Origin: Kordia sp.
GTDB taxonomy: Bacteria > Bacteroidota > Bacteroidia > Flavobacteriales > Flavobacteriaceae
Length of the DNA: 64,000 nucleotides
Reading direction: 5' to 3'
Assembly (NCBI RefSeq): GCF_022447245.1
Contig: NZ_JAKVBC010000015.1
Location: forward strand, 1 to 64,000
The translations under genes were made by a program, and so were the position numbers. Each line of letters begins with the position of its first letter. Position 1 is the stretch's first letter. Below, piece after piece: positions 50,771 to 60,107 of this stretch. Below the pieces are notes generated by a model. The model ran no database searches. It was given only the letters and a program-made list of their open reading frames with translations, and was not told the DNA's origin.

Positions 50771-51364
50771 TCAGAACAGGCTTTCTATGTCTGATAAGAC
50801 TTTAAATACTAAATGCGTTGGTAATCCAACGACATTAGCATACGAACCTTGGATACGTGAAACTTTAGTATAACCAATCCACTCTTGAATGCCGTATGCG
50901 CCAGCTTTGTCAAAAGGTTTGAAATTGTTGACATAATACCAGATTTCTTCGGCTGTCATTTCTTCAAAAGTTACTGTAGTGACTTCATGTACTACTTTTT
51001 GTGAAGTTATTGTGGTAAAGCAAACCGATGTAATGACATCGTGACTTTTTCCGTTCATAGCAGCAATCATATCAAATGCTTCTTGTGCATCTTGAGGTTT
51101 TGCTAAGGAAACACCTTCATGCCAAACTACGGTATCAGACGTAACCAACACTTCGTTACCTTTTAGCTCATCTTTGAAAACAGATGCTTTTAATTGTGCT
51201 AAATAATCTGAAATTTCATGATGTTGTAAATGTGCTGGGTAGACTTCTTCTACAGATTTTAATCGGATTTCAAAGTCCAATCCTAAGTCTTTAAAAAATT
51301 GCTGTCTTCTTGGTGAGCCTGAAGCTAAAATGATATGGTATTGTTCAGAAAGTGTATTCAGCAT
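50771..51364 (-). CDS. maf: Maf family nucleotide pyrophosphatase
   Basis: A 197-residue house-cleaning pyrophosphatase of the Maf/YhdE type: IILASGSPRRQQFFKDLG near the N-terminus, EVLVTSDTVVWHEG (about 70), LAKPQDAQEAFDMI, then DKAGAYGIQEWIGYTKVSRIQGSYANVVGLP with the conserved KAGAYG and the GSY-NVVGLP motif. It hydrolyses dTTP/UTP- or modified-nucleotide-type substrates. It is the last gene of an operon with GGGP synthase, KdsC and DUF2520; the preceding gene ends 11 bp upstream. Confidence 0.95.
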   Translation of the reverse strand: MLNTLSEQYHIILASGSPRRQQFFKDLGLDFEIRLKSVEEVYPAHLQHHEISDYLAQLKASVFKDELKGNEVLVTSDTVVWHEGVSLAKPQDAQEAFDMIAAMNGKSHDVITSVCFTTITSQKVVHEVTTVTFEEMTAEEIWYYVNNFKPFDKAGAYGIQEWIGYTKVSRIQGSYANVVGLPTHLVFKVLSDIESLF

Positions 51365-51375
51365 AATTTTTTAGT

Positions 51376-52317
51376 TTAAAATAAAATATATTGGAAAACG
51401 TCATAAGACTCAAAGTAATAGAAAATTAGTGTAGATAGAATTCCAAAAAACATAATTAACTTTAATAATAATGACAGCATTCTATATTCACGTTTGGTAT
51501 CGGCTTGCCAAATTTTAACAATAAAATATAGTAGAGGTAATAGGATGGTAAGTAGAGCGTATACTGTAGTTATTGTTTTTCCTTGAAGATATTCACTTAT
51601 AACGTATAATGTGAAAAGAATGACAATTCCTGCTAAAACCGCCACAATTTTATTGACTCTGTTTCTTCCCAAAATGATAGGTAAGGTAGAAATGTTTGCG
51701 TTGTAATCGCCGTTAATATCTTCAATATCTTTTACCATTTCTCGCATCAAATTGATCAAAAAGGCAAAACTTGCGTACATATATATTGCAATAAGTGAAA
51801 CTTGATTGAAAAAATTAGGATGCTTCTCCTCAGCGCTTTGTCCATTGTCAAAAACAATCAAGATTAGGATGCTACTTGCTACTATAAGTGATACTATGAT
51901 GTTTCCTACAATTGGAATTCCTTTTAAGTGTGAACTGTATAAAAATAACAAGAAAGCAATTCCAATAAAAATCAAGGAAATCCACCAACGATTTATTGCG
52001 AAACCAACATGACTTCCCAAGCCAATTCCCACGAAAGTGAATAAAAAGTACAGTGAATAGGCGCTTTTTTTAGAAATAAATGTGCCAATAAACTGTTTAT
52101 GTGGTTTGTTGATACGATCCGTAACTACATCAAAAATATCGTTAATAATATTTCCGCCAGCAGCAATTAAAATTGTTCCTAATACCACATAATGGAATAA
52201 GTCAATTGAAATATAAGAATAGTCAGAAGAAGGTATCCAATAGTAATAAATGAGGAATTGTGTCAAGGTAATCATGACCAAGTTAGGAAAACGAATAAGC
52301 TGTAAAAACTTTGCCAT
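51376..52317 (-). CDS. Geranylgeranylglycerol-phosphate geranylgeranyltransferase (UbiA family)
   Basis: A 313-residue inner-membrane prenyltransferase with about eight TM segments. It has the UbiA Asp motifs: NDIFDVVTDRINKP (about 60) and DIEDINGDYN (about 195). In flavobacteria this gene is annotated as a digeranylgeranylglyceryl-phosphate/GGGP-type synthase, part of a non-archaeal polyprenyl-lipid pathway, but the true substrate could also be another polyprenyl acceptor. It sits between kdsC and maf with short spacings (11 bp each). Confidence 0.85.
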   Translation of the reverse strand: MAKFLQLIRFPNLVMITLTQFLIYYYWIPSSDYSYISIDLFHYVVLGTILIAAGGNIINDIFDVVTDRINKPHKQFIGTFISKKSAYSLYFLFTFVGIGLGSHVGFAINRWWISLIFIGIAFLLFLYSSHLKGIPIVGNIIVSLIVASSILILIVFDNGQSAEEKHPNFFNQVSLIAIYMYASFAFLINLMREMVKDIEDINGDYNANISTLPIILGRNRVNKIVAVLAGIVILFTLYVISEYLQGKTITTVYALLTILLPLLYFIVKIWQADTKREYRMLSLLLKLIMFFGILSTLIFYYFESYDVFQYILF

Positions 52318-52328
52318 GAATTCTGCCT

Positions 52329-52871
52329 TTAATCGTATTTAGCGTCAAAATTTTTATCCCATGTTCCTTGTACTCGCATTACTTGCGAAATCACGTCTCT
52401 TGCTGCACCTTTTCCACCATCGATATGCGAAATATACTTGCAAATTTCCAATACTTCATACGCGGCATCTTGTGGGCAACACGATAAACCAACACGCTTT
52501 AATACAGGGACATCAGGAATATCATCGCCCATATACAATACATTTTCAAGCTTTACATTTTTCTCAGCAATGTATTCTTCTAATTGTACTACTTTTTGAT
52601 GTGCTCCTAAGTAAATATCAGTAATACCCAAACCTTCCAAGCGTTTACGAACACCTTCGTTGGTTCCTCCAGAGATAATACATACATTATAACCTCTGGT
52701 TACCGCTGCTTTGAGTGCATAACCATCTTTAATATTCATTCGACGTAGCATTTCTCCTGAGGTCGTCACGGTTACAGTTCCATCTGTTAATACACCATCT
52801 ACATCAAAAATAAACGTAGTAATGTCGTTTAAGTATTCTTTATAACTCTTCTCTTCCATAAGTTTTTCCAA
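52329..52871 (-). CDS. kdsC: KdsC-like HAD phosphatase
   Basis: A 180-residue HAD-superfamily phosphatase of the KDO 8-phosphate phosphatase (C0 cap) type: FDVDGVLTDGTVTVT with the nucleophile Asp and second Asp (about 19-32), IKDGYALKAAVTRG, VCIISGGTNEGVRKRL, and YMGDDIPDVPVL with the acidic Mg2+ ligands. It makes KDO for lipopolysaccharide. Start 52871 (MEKLMEEK) is shown; ATG 52859 is as good. It overlaps the DUF2520 gene upstream. Confidence 0.93.
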   Translation of the reverse strand: MEKLMEEKSYKEYLNDITTFIFDVDGVLTDGTVTVTTSGEMLRRMNIKDGYALKAAVTRGYNVCIISGGTNEGVRKRLEGLGITDIYLGAHQKVVQLEEYIAEKNVKLENVLYMGDDIPDVPVLKRVGLSCCPQDAAYEVLEICKYISHIDGGKGAARDVISQVMRVQGTWDKNFDAKYD

Positions 52872-53604
52872 TTGATTGCGTAAGCAATGTATATATTTCT
52901 TTGTGAATGTCTTTCTCTAATTTTGCTATATGGTCGTTAATTGTTTTTTCATCGCCACGTTTTGCAGGACCCGTTTGAGCCATATATGGAGTTAGCGTAT
53001 TAAGTTTATTTGCAGTTTCCTGAATCAGCGGATTTAAAATTTTAAAAGGAACATTGTTGGCTTCGCAAATTTCATGTGCAATTCTGTATAAGTGATTGCT
53101 AAAATTATTCACAAATACTGCCGAAACATGCAAGGCACGACGTTGTTCTGAACTTATTCTATAGGAAGTACTTCCAATAGCTGCTGCCATACTATGCAAC
53201 AACTTAAAATCTGTTTTATCAGCAGCTTCTAAACATAAAGGAATCGTGGCAAAATCAACTTGTGTTCCTTTTGTAAATGTTTGTAATGGATAAAATACAC
53301 CGCGACGGTTTTTCTTGTGAAGTACATGCATGCTGGCACTTCCAGAAGTGTGTACTACAAAACGATCAGTAAATGGGATTTTGTTGGAAATACTTGCAAT
53401 AGCATCATCTGCCACAGCAATGATATATACAGCTGCTTCAACTATATCTTTTAAGTTAGTTGTTGTATGTACTGCATTAAAATATTGAAGTGCTTTTTCA
53501 GATCGATTGTATACCTGAACAACCTGTATGCTTTCTGTATTTTGAAATACAGTATAAAAGTGTTGCGCAATATTTCCTGCACCGAGAATCACCACTGTTA
53601 CCAT
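52840..53604 (-). CDS. Rossmann-like and DUF2520 domain protein
   Basis: A 254-residue protein with an NAD(P)-binding Rossmann part (MVTVVILGAGNIAQHFY, start 53604) and a DUF2520 helical C-terminal half (about 130-250) with FVNNFSNHLYRIAHEIC, NPLIQETANKLN and GPAKRGDEKTI. Family members resemble pyrroline-5-carboxylate reductase-type or 2-dehydropantoate-like dehydrogenases; substrate unknown. The earlier start at 53676 is rejected for its unusual N-terminus. It heads the kdsC-GGGP synthase-maf operon, a neighbourhood I recall as conserved in flavobacteria. Confidence 0.9.
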   Translation of the reverse strand: MVTVVILGAGNIAQHFYTVFQNTESIQVVQVYNRSEKALQYFNAVHTTTNLKDIVEAAVYIIAVADDAIASISNKIPFTDRFVVHTSGSASMHVLHKKNRRGVFYPLQTFTKGTQVDFATIPLCLEAADKTDFKLLHSMAAAIGSTSYRISSEQRRALHVSAVFVNNFSNHLYRIAHEICEANNVPFKILNPLIQETANKLNTLTPYMAQTGPAKRGDEKTINDHIAKLEKDIHKEIYTLLTQSIGKTYGREEL

Positions 53605-53776
53605 TGGGCAAAAATAGCAACACTTTGGGATTTTTGAAACTTTACTACAGATTACTTCCAAATGAGGAGTGAACAAAAAGAGTTTTTATTCCACAAAAAA
53701 GCAAAATATGACCAATATCATGTTTTTAGAATGATAGAGTGCTGACATTTGTACCAAACAAAAAAACATATACGCC

Positions 53777-54061
53777 ATGACATTACATACAAAATATTAC
53801 AACGAGTTTCATGACAAGTACACTATGTATATTCCATTAACCATTATTCTGCAAAGTTGTATCGGAGGAATTGCAGCAATGTGTATTTTAATGAATGGAT
53901 TAGATAACATTGCAGGTTTAGTAAAATTATTTTTGTGTGTAATATTTACATCGTTTTATAATGCAGCAATCTTAGCGCAGTTAAAAGATAAATGGGTGTT
54001 TAATATGTTGATATTAAGTTTACTGTTGAATACGTTGTTTATTTTAATCAACACGATATAA
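53777..54061 (+). CDS. Small membrane protein, three TM helices
   Basis: A 94-residue membrane protein with three hydrophobic helices: YIPLTIILQSCIGGIAAMCIL (split here in two parts by its length), LVKLFLCVIFTSFYNAAIL and FNMLILSLLLNTLFILI. Starts MTLHTKYYNEFHDKY. It is conserved-looking and lies 51 bp before another membrane protein and the truncated-haemoglobin gene. Function unknown. Confidence 0.72.
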   Translation: MTLHTKYYNEFHDKYTMYIPLTIILQSCIGGIAAMCILMNGLDNIAGLVKLFLCVIFTSFYNAAILAQLKDKWVFNMLILSLLLNTLFILINTI

Positions 54062-54112
54062 TTCTCTTGATTAAAAAAGAATACTTTAGCGTACTACAAA
54101 ATCGATACTCTA

Positions 54113-54559
54113 ATGTGGGATTTCTTGAAAGTACATAAATATATAATCACACTAATTTGGGTTGGAATAGTGTTGGCAATCAGCTTTATGGGAGCGCCAC
54201 TCAAATTTCAATCCGAATTGGTAGATACACGCGTAGGCGTTAGTATTGGAAGAATTGTATTTACTTTCTTGAATAGAGTAGAAGTAATTTTTTTAATCAT
54301 CTACACAATTTTGACATTGGCTTCGGGAAGTTTCAAAAGAAGTTATTTGTTGCATATATTAATTGGAATTGTACTAATTCAAACTTTTATATTATTGCCT
54401 TTTTTAGACGAAAGAGCACTGAAAATAGTACAAAAACAACCTGTAGAAGATTCAATTTTACACATGAATTATGTAATCTTAGAACTTATAAAAGTAATTG
54501 TGTTGATATGGGTAAGCGTTTACGAAATTAAAATCAAGCCAATCTTTCATGAAAAATGA
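54113..54559 (+). CDS. Hypothetical four-TM membrane protein
   Basis: A 148-residue inner-membrane protein with four hydrophobic helices (YIITLIWVGIVLAISFMGAP, VEVIFLIIYTILTLAS, LLHILIGIVLIQTFILLPFL, and LELIKVIVLIWVSVYEI). The first helix with a conserved ISFMGAPLKF segment recalls the DUF4149-like family but I am not certain. It overlaps the truncated haemoglobin gene by 11 bp, so the two are coupled. Confidence 0.75.
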   Translation: MWDFLKVHKYIITLIWVGIVLAISFMGAPLKFQSELVDTRVGVSIGRIVFTFLNRVEVIFLIIYTILTLASGSFKRSYLLHILIGIVLIQTFILLPFLDERALKIVQKQPVEDSILHMNYVILELIKVIVLIWVSVYEIKIKPIFHEK

Positions 54560-54938
54560 TATACTAAATAGAGCAGACGTTTACACATTGGTCACTACAT
54601 TTTATACTAAAATTAGAAAAGATGATGTTTTAGGTCCAATTTTTAACAATCGTATTCATGATTGGGATTCACATTTAGATCATTTAACCGATTTTTGGGA
54701 AAGTAGTTTGTTTTTTGTCAACAAATACAAAGGAAATCCTTTAGAAAAGCATGTTGAGGTAGATGCGGCTATTGATCATGTTATCAATGAACATCACTTT
54801 GGAATTTGGCTAAATTACTGGATTCAAACCTTAGATGAGCTTTTTGAAGGCGATAAAGCTAATATTGCTAAAAACAGAGCTAGGAAAATGGGAACTTTCA
54901 TCTATATCAAATTATTTGAATCCAGAACTACAAAATAA
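54549..54938 (+). CDS. Group III truncated haemoglobin
   Basis: A 129-residue two-over-two globin of the group III type: LVTTFYTKIRKDDVLGPIFN at the N-terminus, WDSHLDHLTDFWESSLF with a distal region, the proximal His within the HVINEHHFGIWLNYW segment (about 80), and KARKMGTF-like tail. Group III truncated haemoglobins bind O2 or NO and are thought to aid NO or oxygen handling. It overlaps an upstream four-TM protein and lies just before ccsBA; a common link to haem chemistry is plausible. Confidence 0.93.
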   Translation: MKNDILNRADVYTLVTTFYTKIRKDDVLGPIFNNRIHDWDSHLDHLTDFWESSLFFVNKYKGNPLEKHVEVDAAIDHVINEHHFGIWLNYWIQTLDELFEGDKANIAKNRARKMGTFIYIKLFESRTTK

Positions 54939-55000
54939 AAACGCTTCAACTTAGAATATTCCTAAATAAGAATAAATTGCGTATTAAATAGACATTAAAT

Positions 55001-55026
55001 TATGCAAAATACCGTATTTTTGCATA
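55001..55026 (+). promoter_or_regulatory. Imperfect palindrome in the ccsBA promoter region
   Basis: TATGCAAAATAC-C-GTATTTTTGCATA is a near-perfect palindrome (one extra T in the right arm), about 34-60 bp upstream of ccsBA. It contains TATTTTTG, which could be the -7 element; no TTG lies 19 bp upstream. A similar AAAATRCCGTATTTTT stretch appears near 50600. Possible operator; unproven. Confidence 0.4.
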
Positions 55027-55059
55027 TTGAAATTTTGATCTAAACGATAACGCTACACA

Positions 55060-58000
55060 ATGGGTAATATCATTAAGAATATTCTCTTCTCTACACGATT
55101 AATGGCACTTCTTTTCTTTGCATTTGCTTTGGCCATGGGAATAGGAACTTTTGTTGAAAGTGAATACAGTACAATAACCTCTAAAATATACGTCTATAAT
55201 GCGTGGTGGTTTGAGTTAATCTTACTTTTATTTATGATTAATTTCTTTGGAAACATCTTCCGTTATCGCTTATTGCGAAAAGAAAAATGGGCAACATTGC
55301 TCATTCACTTGTCATTTATCTTTATCATTCTTGGCGCGTTTATTACACGTTATGTTAGTTATGAAGGTGTGATGCCAATTCGTGAAGGAGCTACCGAAAA
55401 TACCTTTCTCTCTGAAAAAACATATATCAAAGCTTGGGTTGATGGTGAAATTGACGGAGAACCTAGAAGACGTATCTTAAAAGGTGATTACTTAATTTCT
55501 CCAGAAGGAATTGCACCGACAACTTGGGTTCAAGAAGGTTTTCCTTGGGAGCGCGATTTTAACAAGCAAGATTTTACAATTGACTATAAAGGATTTATTC
55601 AAGGAGCTGAAGAAGGAATTATACCAGATGAAAATGGTGAAGAATTATTGAAAATTGTAGAATCTGGAGGCGGAAACCGTCACAATCATTTCTTACAAGG
55701 AGGCGCAAAAGCACAAAGCATACACAATATATTAGTTACGTTCAATAATCCTGTAGACGGAGCCATCAATATCATGGCAGACGAATATGGCAACTATACT
55801 ATGAAAAGTCCGTTTGAAGGAACGAACATGATCATGCAAACGCGCATGCAACAAAAAGTACTTAAAGACAGTCTGCAACCATTTCAATTGGGGTCCTTAT
55901 ACAATTTAGCAGGATTACAGTTTGTGGTTCCACAGCCAGCAATAAAAGGAAAAATTGGCGTAGTAGAAACTCCTGAAAAACTAAAAGATCAGGCAGATGC
56001 TGTTATTCTTGAAGTCTCTAGCCAAGGAGAAACACAAGAAGTACGTGTCTTAGGCGGAAAAGGGTATGATATGAAACCTGTACAAGTGACTGTAGCTGGA
56101 CTTGACTTTTGGTTGTTTTATGGAGCAGAAAGATTGAAACTTCCGTTTAGCATGAAATTGAACGACTTTATTGCTGAACGTCATCCAGGAGCTATTAGTC
56201 AAGCGAATTACAAATCGTTTATGAGTAAAGTAACTGTAAATAATAAGGAAGAAGAGCCCTTTGATTACGATATTTATATGAATCATGTTTTAGATAATGA
56301 AGGATATCGTTTCTTTCAAGCACAATTTGATCGAGATGAAAAAGGAACGATCCTATCTGTAAGTCATGATTACTGGGGAACCAATATAACCTATTTAGGA
56401 TATTTTTTACTCTATTTAGCATTGATGGTAATTTTATTTGACAAACACACACGTTTTGGTGATTTAAAAAAGCAATTGGAAAAGGTCAAAAAGAAAAAAG
56501 CAAAGTTATCTACAGTTGTAGCATTGCTATTCACGATGGGAATGTATGCACAAGAAAATGTGGAGCAAAATTCGGTGCAAACAGAAGTTACCCAAGAGGT
56601 GAAAGATACACATCAAGGAGAAGCACATTCACCTAATGATGGACATGATCATGAAGCTATCATAAAACCATATACAGATGCGCAAATAGATTCTATTATC
56701 GTTGCCAATGCAGTTCCACAAGCACATGCCGATAAGTTTGCACGGTTGGTAATTCAAGATGAAAATGGACGTATGAAACCAGCACATACGTACGCAAGAG
56801 AATTAGTACGTAAATTAAGTAAAACAGATGATTATGCAGGCTTGTCTCCTGAACAAGTATTGATTTCGATGATTCAATATCCACAAATGTGGTATAATGC
56901 AAACATTATAAGTGTTAAGAGACAAAAACACGATAGTATTCGTAATATCATTGGAATTGAAAAAAGCGATAAATATGCGTCTATGTTGGATTTCTTTACG
57001 TCGCAAAACGAATATAAACTGAATCCATATACACAAGATGCTTATTCCACAAATAAGCCAAATCAGTACGAAAAGGCAATCAAGGAATATGATTTAAAAC
57101 TTGGTTTGTTGAGTAGATCAATTCGTGGAGATTTATTTAAAATTTTCCCATTACCGAATCATGAAAATAACAAATGGATTTCAAGTAAAGACTATGAAGA
57201 TAACCCAGGAGTTGGTTTTCAACCAAAAGATTCACTATATCAGAAATATGTTAAGAGTGCAATGAATGTGTACGCATTGATGTTAAATGCCGCACAGCAA
57301 TCAGGGGATTACTCACAAGCAGATAAAATGGTAGAGAGTTTACGCCTGCGACAACAAGAATTTGGAAGTGCTGTGTTGCCATCAGACACAAAAATAGAAA
57401 CAGAAATTATTTACAATAAAGTCAACGTTTTTGAACGATTAATGATGTATTATTTATTAGTTGGATTTTTAATGTTTGTCTTTATCATTGTTCAAATATT
57501 TAAAGATAGGAAAGGAATTGCAACTGCTATCAAGGTTTCCAAATGGCTAATTGTAGCCTTATTTGCCTGTCATACTGCGGGACTTATTGTACGATGGTAT
57601 CTTTCGGGTCATGCACCGTGGAGTGATGCGTATGAGTCCATGATTTATGTAGGATGGGCAACGATGCTTTTCGGACTGCTTTTTGGTCGAAAATCCGATT
57701 TAACGATTTCTGCAACTACTTTTGTTGTAGCCATGATTTTATGGGGAGCGCACATGAACTGGCTCGATCCAGATATTGCAAACCTACAACCTGTACTGGA
57801 TAGTTATTGGTTGCTCATTCACGTGGCAGTTATCGTAGCAAGTTACGGACCATTTGCCTTGGCTATGATTCTTGGAGTTGTATCATTATTGCTAATTATT
57901 TTGACGAATAAGAAGAACAAAGAGCGGATGGAACTCAACTTAAAAGAAATTACAACGATTAATGAAATGGCAATTACAATTGGCTTGGTGATGCTGACTA

Positions 58001-58368
58001 TTGGAAACTTCCTTGGTGGAATGTGGGCTAATGAAAGTTGGGGACGTTACTGGGGATGGGATCCAAAAGAAACATGGGCGTTAATTAGTATCATGGTATA
58101 TGCATTTATAATTCACATGCGATTAGTACCAGGATTACGTGGTCGTTGGTTCTTTAACTGGATGTCTATTTCGGCTTTTGCTTCTATTTTATTTACATAT
58201 TTTGGGGTGAATTTTGTCCTTAGCGGGTTGCACTCGTATGCGACAGGAGACGCAGTTTTAGGATTGCCATTTGTATATACAGCTACTGCAATTTGGTTAG
58301 CGTATGGCGCATTGAGTTATTGGCGTTACCAAATTCATTACAAAAACAAAAAGAAAGTAAAAGCTTAG
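55060..58368 (+). CDS. ccsBA: Cytochrome c biogenesis protein CcsBA (fused CcsB-CcsA)
   Basis: System II cytochrome c synthase, fused in one 1102-residue chain. The N-terminal ResB/CcsB part has TM helices in the first 110 residues and near 445-465, with a large periplasmic domain; a TM at about 480-505 follows. The C-terminal CcsA/ResC part (about 790-1095) has the tryptophan-rich haem-binding loop GRYWGWDPKETWALI (about 995), the His in HAPWSDAYESM and further TM helices. It delivers haem to periplasmic apocytochrome c. Fused CcsBA proteins are typical of Bacteroidota and epsilonproteobacteria. Confidence 0.94.
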   Translation: MGNIIKNILFSTRLMALLFFAFALAMGIGTFVESEYSTITSKIYVYNAWWFELILLLFMINFFGNIFRYRLLRKEKWATLLIHLSFIFIILGAFITRYVSYEGVMPIREGATENTFLSEKTYIKAWVDGEIDGEPRRRILKGDYLISPEGIAPTTWVQEGFPWERDFNKQDFTIDYKGFIQGAEEGIIPDENGEELLKIVESGGGNRHNHFLQGGAKAQSIHNILVTFNNPVDGAINIMADEYGNYTMKSPFEGTNMIMQTRMQQKVLKDSLQPFQLGSLYNLAGLQFVVPQPAIKGKIGVVETPEKLKDQADAVILEVSSQGETQEVRVLGGKGYDMKPVQVTVAGLDFWLFYGAERLKLPFSMKLNDFIAERHPGAISQANYKSFMSKVTVNNKEEEPFDYDIYMNHVLDNEGYRFFQAQFDRDEKGTILSVSHDYWGTNITYLGYFLLYLALMVILFDKHTRFGDLKKQLEKVKKKKAKLSTVVALLFTMGMYAQENVEQNSVQTEVTQEVKDTHQGEAHSPNDGHDHEAIIKPYTDAQIDSIIVANAVPQAHADKFARLVIQDENGRMKPAHTYARELVRKLSKTDDYAGLSPEQVLISMIQYPQMWYNANIISVKRQKHDSIRNIIGIEKSDKYASMLDFFTSQNEYKLNPYTQDAYSTNKPNQYEKAIKEYDLKLGLLSRSIRGDLFKIFPLPNHENNKWISSKDYEDNPGVGFQPKDSLYQKYVKSAMNVYALMLNAAQQSGDYSQADKMVESLRLRQQEFGSAVLPSDTKIETEIIYNKVNVFERLMMYYLLVGFLMFVFIIVQIFKDRKGIATAIKVSKWLIVALFACHTAGLIVRWYLSGHAPWSDAYESMIYVGWATMLFGLLFGRKSDLTISATTFVVAMILWGAHMNWLDPDIANLQPVLDSYWLLIHVAVIVASYGPFALAMILGVVSLLLIILTNKKNKERMELNLKEITTINEMAITIGLVMLTIGNFLGGMWANESWGRYWGWDPKETWALISIMVYAFIIHMRLVPGLRGRWFFNWMSISAFASILFTYFGVNFVLSGLHSYATGDAVLGLPFVYTATAIWLAYGALSYWRYQIHYKNKKKVKA

Positions 58369-58644
58369 TACTTAGCATATTTTAACTTTTTAGTACTTCT
58401 CGATATATAAATCAAGGCGAATTTTGATGCATAATTTGCTTTGATTTTTTTTATTCTTGAAAGGTTGAAATAAAAAAACAGTTTTTGTTGTAACAAGATT
58501 GTATGTCATTCGTATTACTTCTAAGTTACATCAATCAACCATCAAAAAAACGGTATCATGAGTTTTATTTTTTACTTTATAATTAAGTGTTTCTTTTAGA
58601 AGCATTTTTTTACCTTTATACGTTTATGTTTCATTTTAAGTAAT

Positions 58645-59232
58645 TTGAAGAACGTACTTTCAATATTCGTTTTGACTTTAGTTTTGGTTTCTTGCAAAAA
58701 AGAACCCAAAGTGAAAACCGAATTGGTCACATCTAAATTTGACCTCAAAACAGATATATTCCATTTTAAGAAAAAGATCAAAGAATCAGATACTATTAAA
58801 ATGAGGTTTAATCACTCTGTTTGTACATATAAAGGATATGAACGAATTGAAATCACAAAAAAGACTGATTCAATACACATAAAAGCTCTATACAAAGGAG
58901 ATACTTTTGGTAAAGAAAGCAAATGGAAAACTATTTTTCAGAAGCAAATATCTACCAATGATACAGTCTGGAAAATAGAAGAATTCTTAAAGAAACAAAG
59001 ACAGCGACAAAAATCTGAAGAAAAGAAATATGGTACGCTGCAAATTTCACATAACGAAAATAAGATTCACTTTTTTACCAATGGATTGTTAGATTTACAA
59101 AAATTCATAGTGGACTATAGTTTGACCATGAAAACATTATATCCAAAAGATGTAGAAATGTATTATTCTGTCGAAGTTCTTGAGCTAAATGACCACGTAG
59201 AAATCCTTGAGGAAGAAACGGAAATGAAATAA
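58645..59232 (+). CDS. Hypothetical lipoprotein (TTG start)
   Basis: A 195-residue exported lipoprotein with a lipobox VSC (Cys about 17) and a Lys-rich start of the mature part (KKEPKVKTELV). A mixed beta body follows (TDIFHFKKKIKESDTIKMR, YEGYERIEI-type strands, KFIVDYSLTMK) and an acidic C-terminus. The start codon is TTG (58645), because no ATG or GTG gives the signal peptide. No family recognised; a mis-called start is unlikely given the clean signal sequence. Confidence 0.7.
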   Translation: MKNVLSIFVLTLVLVSCKKEPKVKTELVTSKFDLKTDIFHFKKKIKESDTIKMRFNHSVCTYKGYERIEITKKTDSIHIKALYKGDTFGKESKWKTIFQKQISTNDTVWKIEEFLKKQRQRQKSEEKKYGTLQISHNENKIHFFTNGLLDLQKFIVDYSLTMKTLYPKDVEMYYSVEVLELNDHVEILEEETEMK

Positions 59233-59331
59233 ATATTATTTGATGAATTTTAGGTTTCAAATTAGAAGTACTAAGTTTTAATAGCAAAGTAATTCAACAT
59301 TCAACATTTAAAACTTACAATATATAATTCC

Positions 59332-60099
59332 TTACTGTTCCAGCCATTTTCTAAAATCAGAAGTTGTAGAAGAACTTGTCATTGCTTTTTCTTTGATGCC
59401 TGTAAGCTGAATAAGTAAGCGGTTTTTAAAATGACTTTCAATGTTTTCAATGTATTCAATATGTGCTATTTGACTGCGATTGATACGGAAAAACTTCAAA
59501 GGATTGAGTACTTGTTGAATACTTCCTAAATTCTGAGAAATTGGATGTTTTTTGCCAGAAGCATCTATGGCCATACAAAAATCACCAGAAGCTTCTATCA
59601 AACTAATATCACTCACATTCAACAATTGAATACCTTTCGACTTTTTAATGACGAAGCGTTTTTTATAGTTGGTCTCTTCTTGTTTTAAAGCAGATTTTAA
59701 TAAATCAATAGTATCATTATGTATAGGTTGATAACTTTCAGCCCTAAAAAAGGATTGAAACTTGTTCAATGCATGACTGATATCATCTTTCGTATACGGT
59801 TTTAAAATATACGCAATGCCGTTGGTACGAAATGCTTCAAACAAATACTCGTCGTGCGCCGAGCAAAAAATAATTGGGCAATCTATTTTTACGGTATTAA
59901 AAACATCAAAAGAAATCCCATCCAACAACTGAATGTCAGACAAAATAAAATCATAGGTTTGTTGTGCTAAAAACGCACGCGCTTTCTCTGTAGAACGTGC
60001 CCAATCATGAGCAAAAGGATCATTAAAATAAGCTTCTAAATTGGCTAAAAGTTTCTCGTAAGCAGGAATTTCGTCTTCTAAAATTAATATGTGCATCAA
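59332..60099 (-). CDS. LytTR-family response regulator
   Basis: A 255-residue response regulator: receiver domain (about 2-120) with the acidic ILEDE, the phospho-acceptor Asp in DFILSDIQLLDG (about 55) and conserved Lys in YILKPYTKDD; LytTR DNA-binding domain (about 150-250) with ISLIEASGDFCMAI, FFRINRSQIAHIEYI and the final strand. It works with the histidine kinase 8 bp upstream. LytTR proteins bind TACnTTnnnn-like direct repeats. It is the last gene of the outer-membrane barrel, kinase and regulator operon. Confidence 0.95.
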   Translation of the reverse strand: MMHILILEDEIPAYEKLLANLEAYFNDPFAHDWARSTEKARAFLAQQTYDFILSDIQLLDGISFDVFNTVKIDCPIIFCSAHDEYLFEAFRTNGIAYILKPYTKDDISHALNKFQSFFRAESYQPIHNDTIDLLKSALKQEETNYKKRFVIKKSKGIQLLNVSDISLIEASGDFCMAIDASGKKHPISQNLGSIQQVLNPLKFFRINRSQIAHIEYIENIESHFKNRLLIQLTGIKEKAMTSSSTTSDFRKWLEQ

Positions 60100-60107
60100 G
60101 GTATAAT

